NCBI RefSeq assembly: GCF_910592395.1
Contig: NC_088315.1
Span: forward strand, 4,342,501 to 4,406,500
DNA: 64,000 nt
DNA from: Lineus longissimus
Taxonomy: Eukaryota > Nemertea > Pilidiophora > Heteronemertea > Lineidae
Direction of reading: 5' to 3'
Every line of letters starts with the position of its first letter. Positions within the stretch are counted from its first letter, which is position 1. The notes under the pieces were generated by a model. The model ran no database searches. It was not told where the DNA came from and was given only the letters and a program-made list of their open reading frames with translations. Position numbers and translations under genes: made by a program. This document shows, piece after piece, positions 63,401 to 64,000 of the stretch.

Positions 63401-64000
63401 GCATAAAACATTATTTTGCCAAATAAGCTTTGCGCACACGATGGACAAAATGATGCAAAACTTAGTTTCTTGTTGTCAATTTGTTTGTCGTGTGTGGGTG
63501 ACCAAATCTCATACAATGTTCTTGGATATAAAACATGCAATGGCACCAAGCAGTACCTCCGAGACTGAGTGGCTTGAACTGGGCACCCTGCCAGGCTATA
63601 AATATTGTCAATATGTCTCCTCTAGTCTGATTTATATTGTTTTGGAGCAGAACGTATTCACCTCGCGGCTAAATAACAACATCAGTCTGCTATTTACCGA
63701 GATTGCTGTGCCCAGAGAGCTTTCATAAAAGTTTATCATGTTAGCCAGGAATGCTTCGTTCGTACAAAATATGATGGTATGGTAGGGGGATCAGGCTGCA
63801 ATAACCATCAAAATCGGAAATATCATTTTGTTGAAGATAAAAATGGAGTTTGCATCCATGTCACTTGCCACAAATGGGAAAGATTTCTATAATCTCCAAC
63901 TGTTGTTGACCAATATGGAAGTTATGGTGGTACCACTTCTTGGCACACATTAGGGGTATGGGGGCACTAAGAAAGGGAAATGCCCACTGAACCACTCCTG
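57484..64000. other. Right-end region without recognised gene
   Basis: Both strands contain only short open frames without family motifs, including 59838-60110 plus, 62127-62507 minus and 62934-63302 plus. A short open stretch at 59464-59520 (starting MMARIEARKSF) ends at a GTATGT donor and could be a first coding exon of a gene extending rightward, but nothing confirms it. The composition is like the introns elsewhere, so this is probably intergenic or a long intron of a plus-strand gene beginning near 57.4 kb. Confidence 0.5.

Overview
This is eukaryotic, animal DNA. It carries three intron-rich genes that I could splice by eye with phase-consistent GT-AG junctions. All three are conserved animal genes: VCPIP1 (OTU deubiquitinase, minus strand), PPP1R2 (protein phosphatase inhibitor 2, plus strand) and RP2 (ARL3 GAP / TBCC-domain ciliary protein, minus strand). 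Moderate AT richness, many ACATGTACATGT-type stretches, multi-kb introns, minisatellites and MITE-like inserts suggest a marine invertebrate. The exact phylum cannot be told from the window. There are no bacterial-type operons, CRISPR arrays or phage genes.

Layout. 1-17609 is a satellite array of about thirteen ~1.27-kb units running off the left edge. Twelve units carry a tRNA-like Pol III box A/box B segment on the minus strand. Two units are interrupted: one by an 830-bp foldback (palindromic) element flanked by a 6-bp target duplication (5471-6300), the other by an 860-bp insert with a Helentron-like 5' end and no target duplication (12741-13600). 17672-17699 is a C28 run. 17985-27977 is VCPIP1 (14 coding exons, 1164 aa, with a ~1.7-kb 3' UTR). 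27978-29636 is the 1.66-kb head-to-head interval between VCPIP1 and PPP1R2; it holds a tRNA fragment and a 67-74-bp tandem repeat. 29637-36151 is PPP1R2 (4 coding exons, 169 aa), followed by its 3' UTR. 38430-42010 holds two minisatellites (45/48 bp and 76 bp), and the first is followed by decayed copies in the opposite orientation. 42660-57080 is RP2 (9 coding exons, 351 aa, probably a ~3.9-kb 3' UTR and a 7-kb first intron). 56367-56516 is a 150-bp hairpin MITE in that intron. 57081-64000 contains a plausible divergent promoter and first exon, but no coding gene I recognise.

The genes are independent housekeeping or ciliary loci, not a pathway: VCPIP1 acts with p97/VCP in Golgi/ER reassembly, PPP1R2 regulates PP1, and RP2 releases ARL3 cargo at cilia. 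The most interesting non-genic signals are the tRNA-box-bearing satellite with a higher-order repeat structure, the foldback element carrying four CACGTG boxes, the RFX X-box-like sites in and around RP2, and the minisatellite that reverses orientation.
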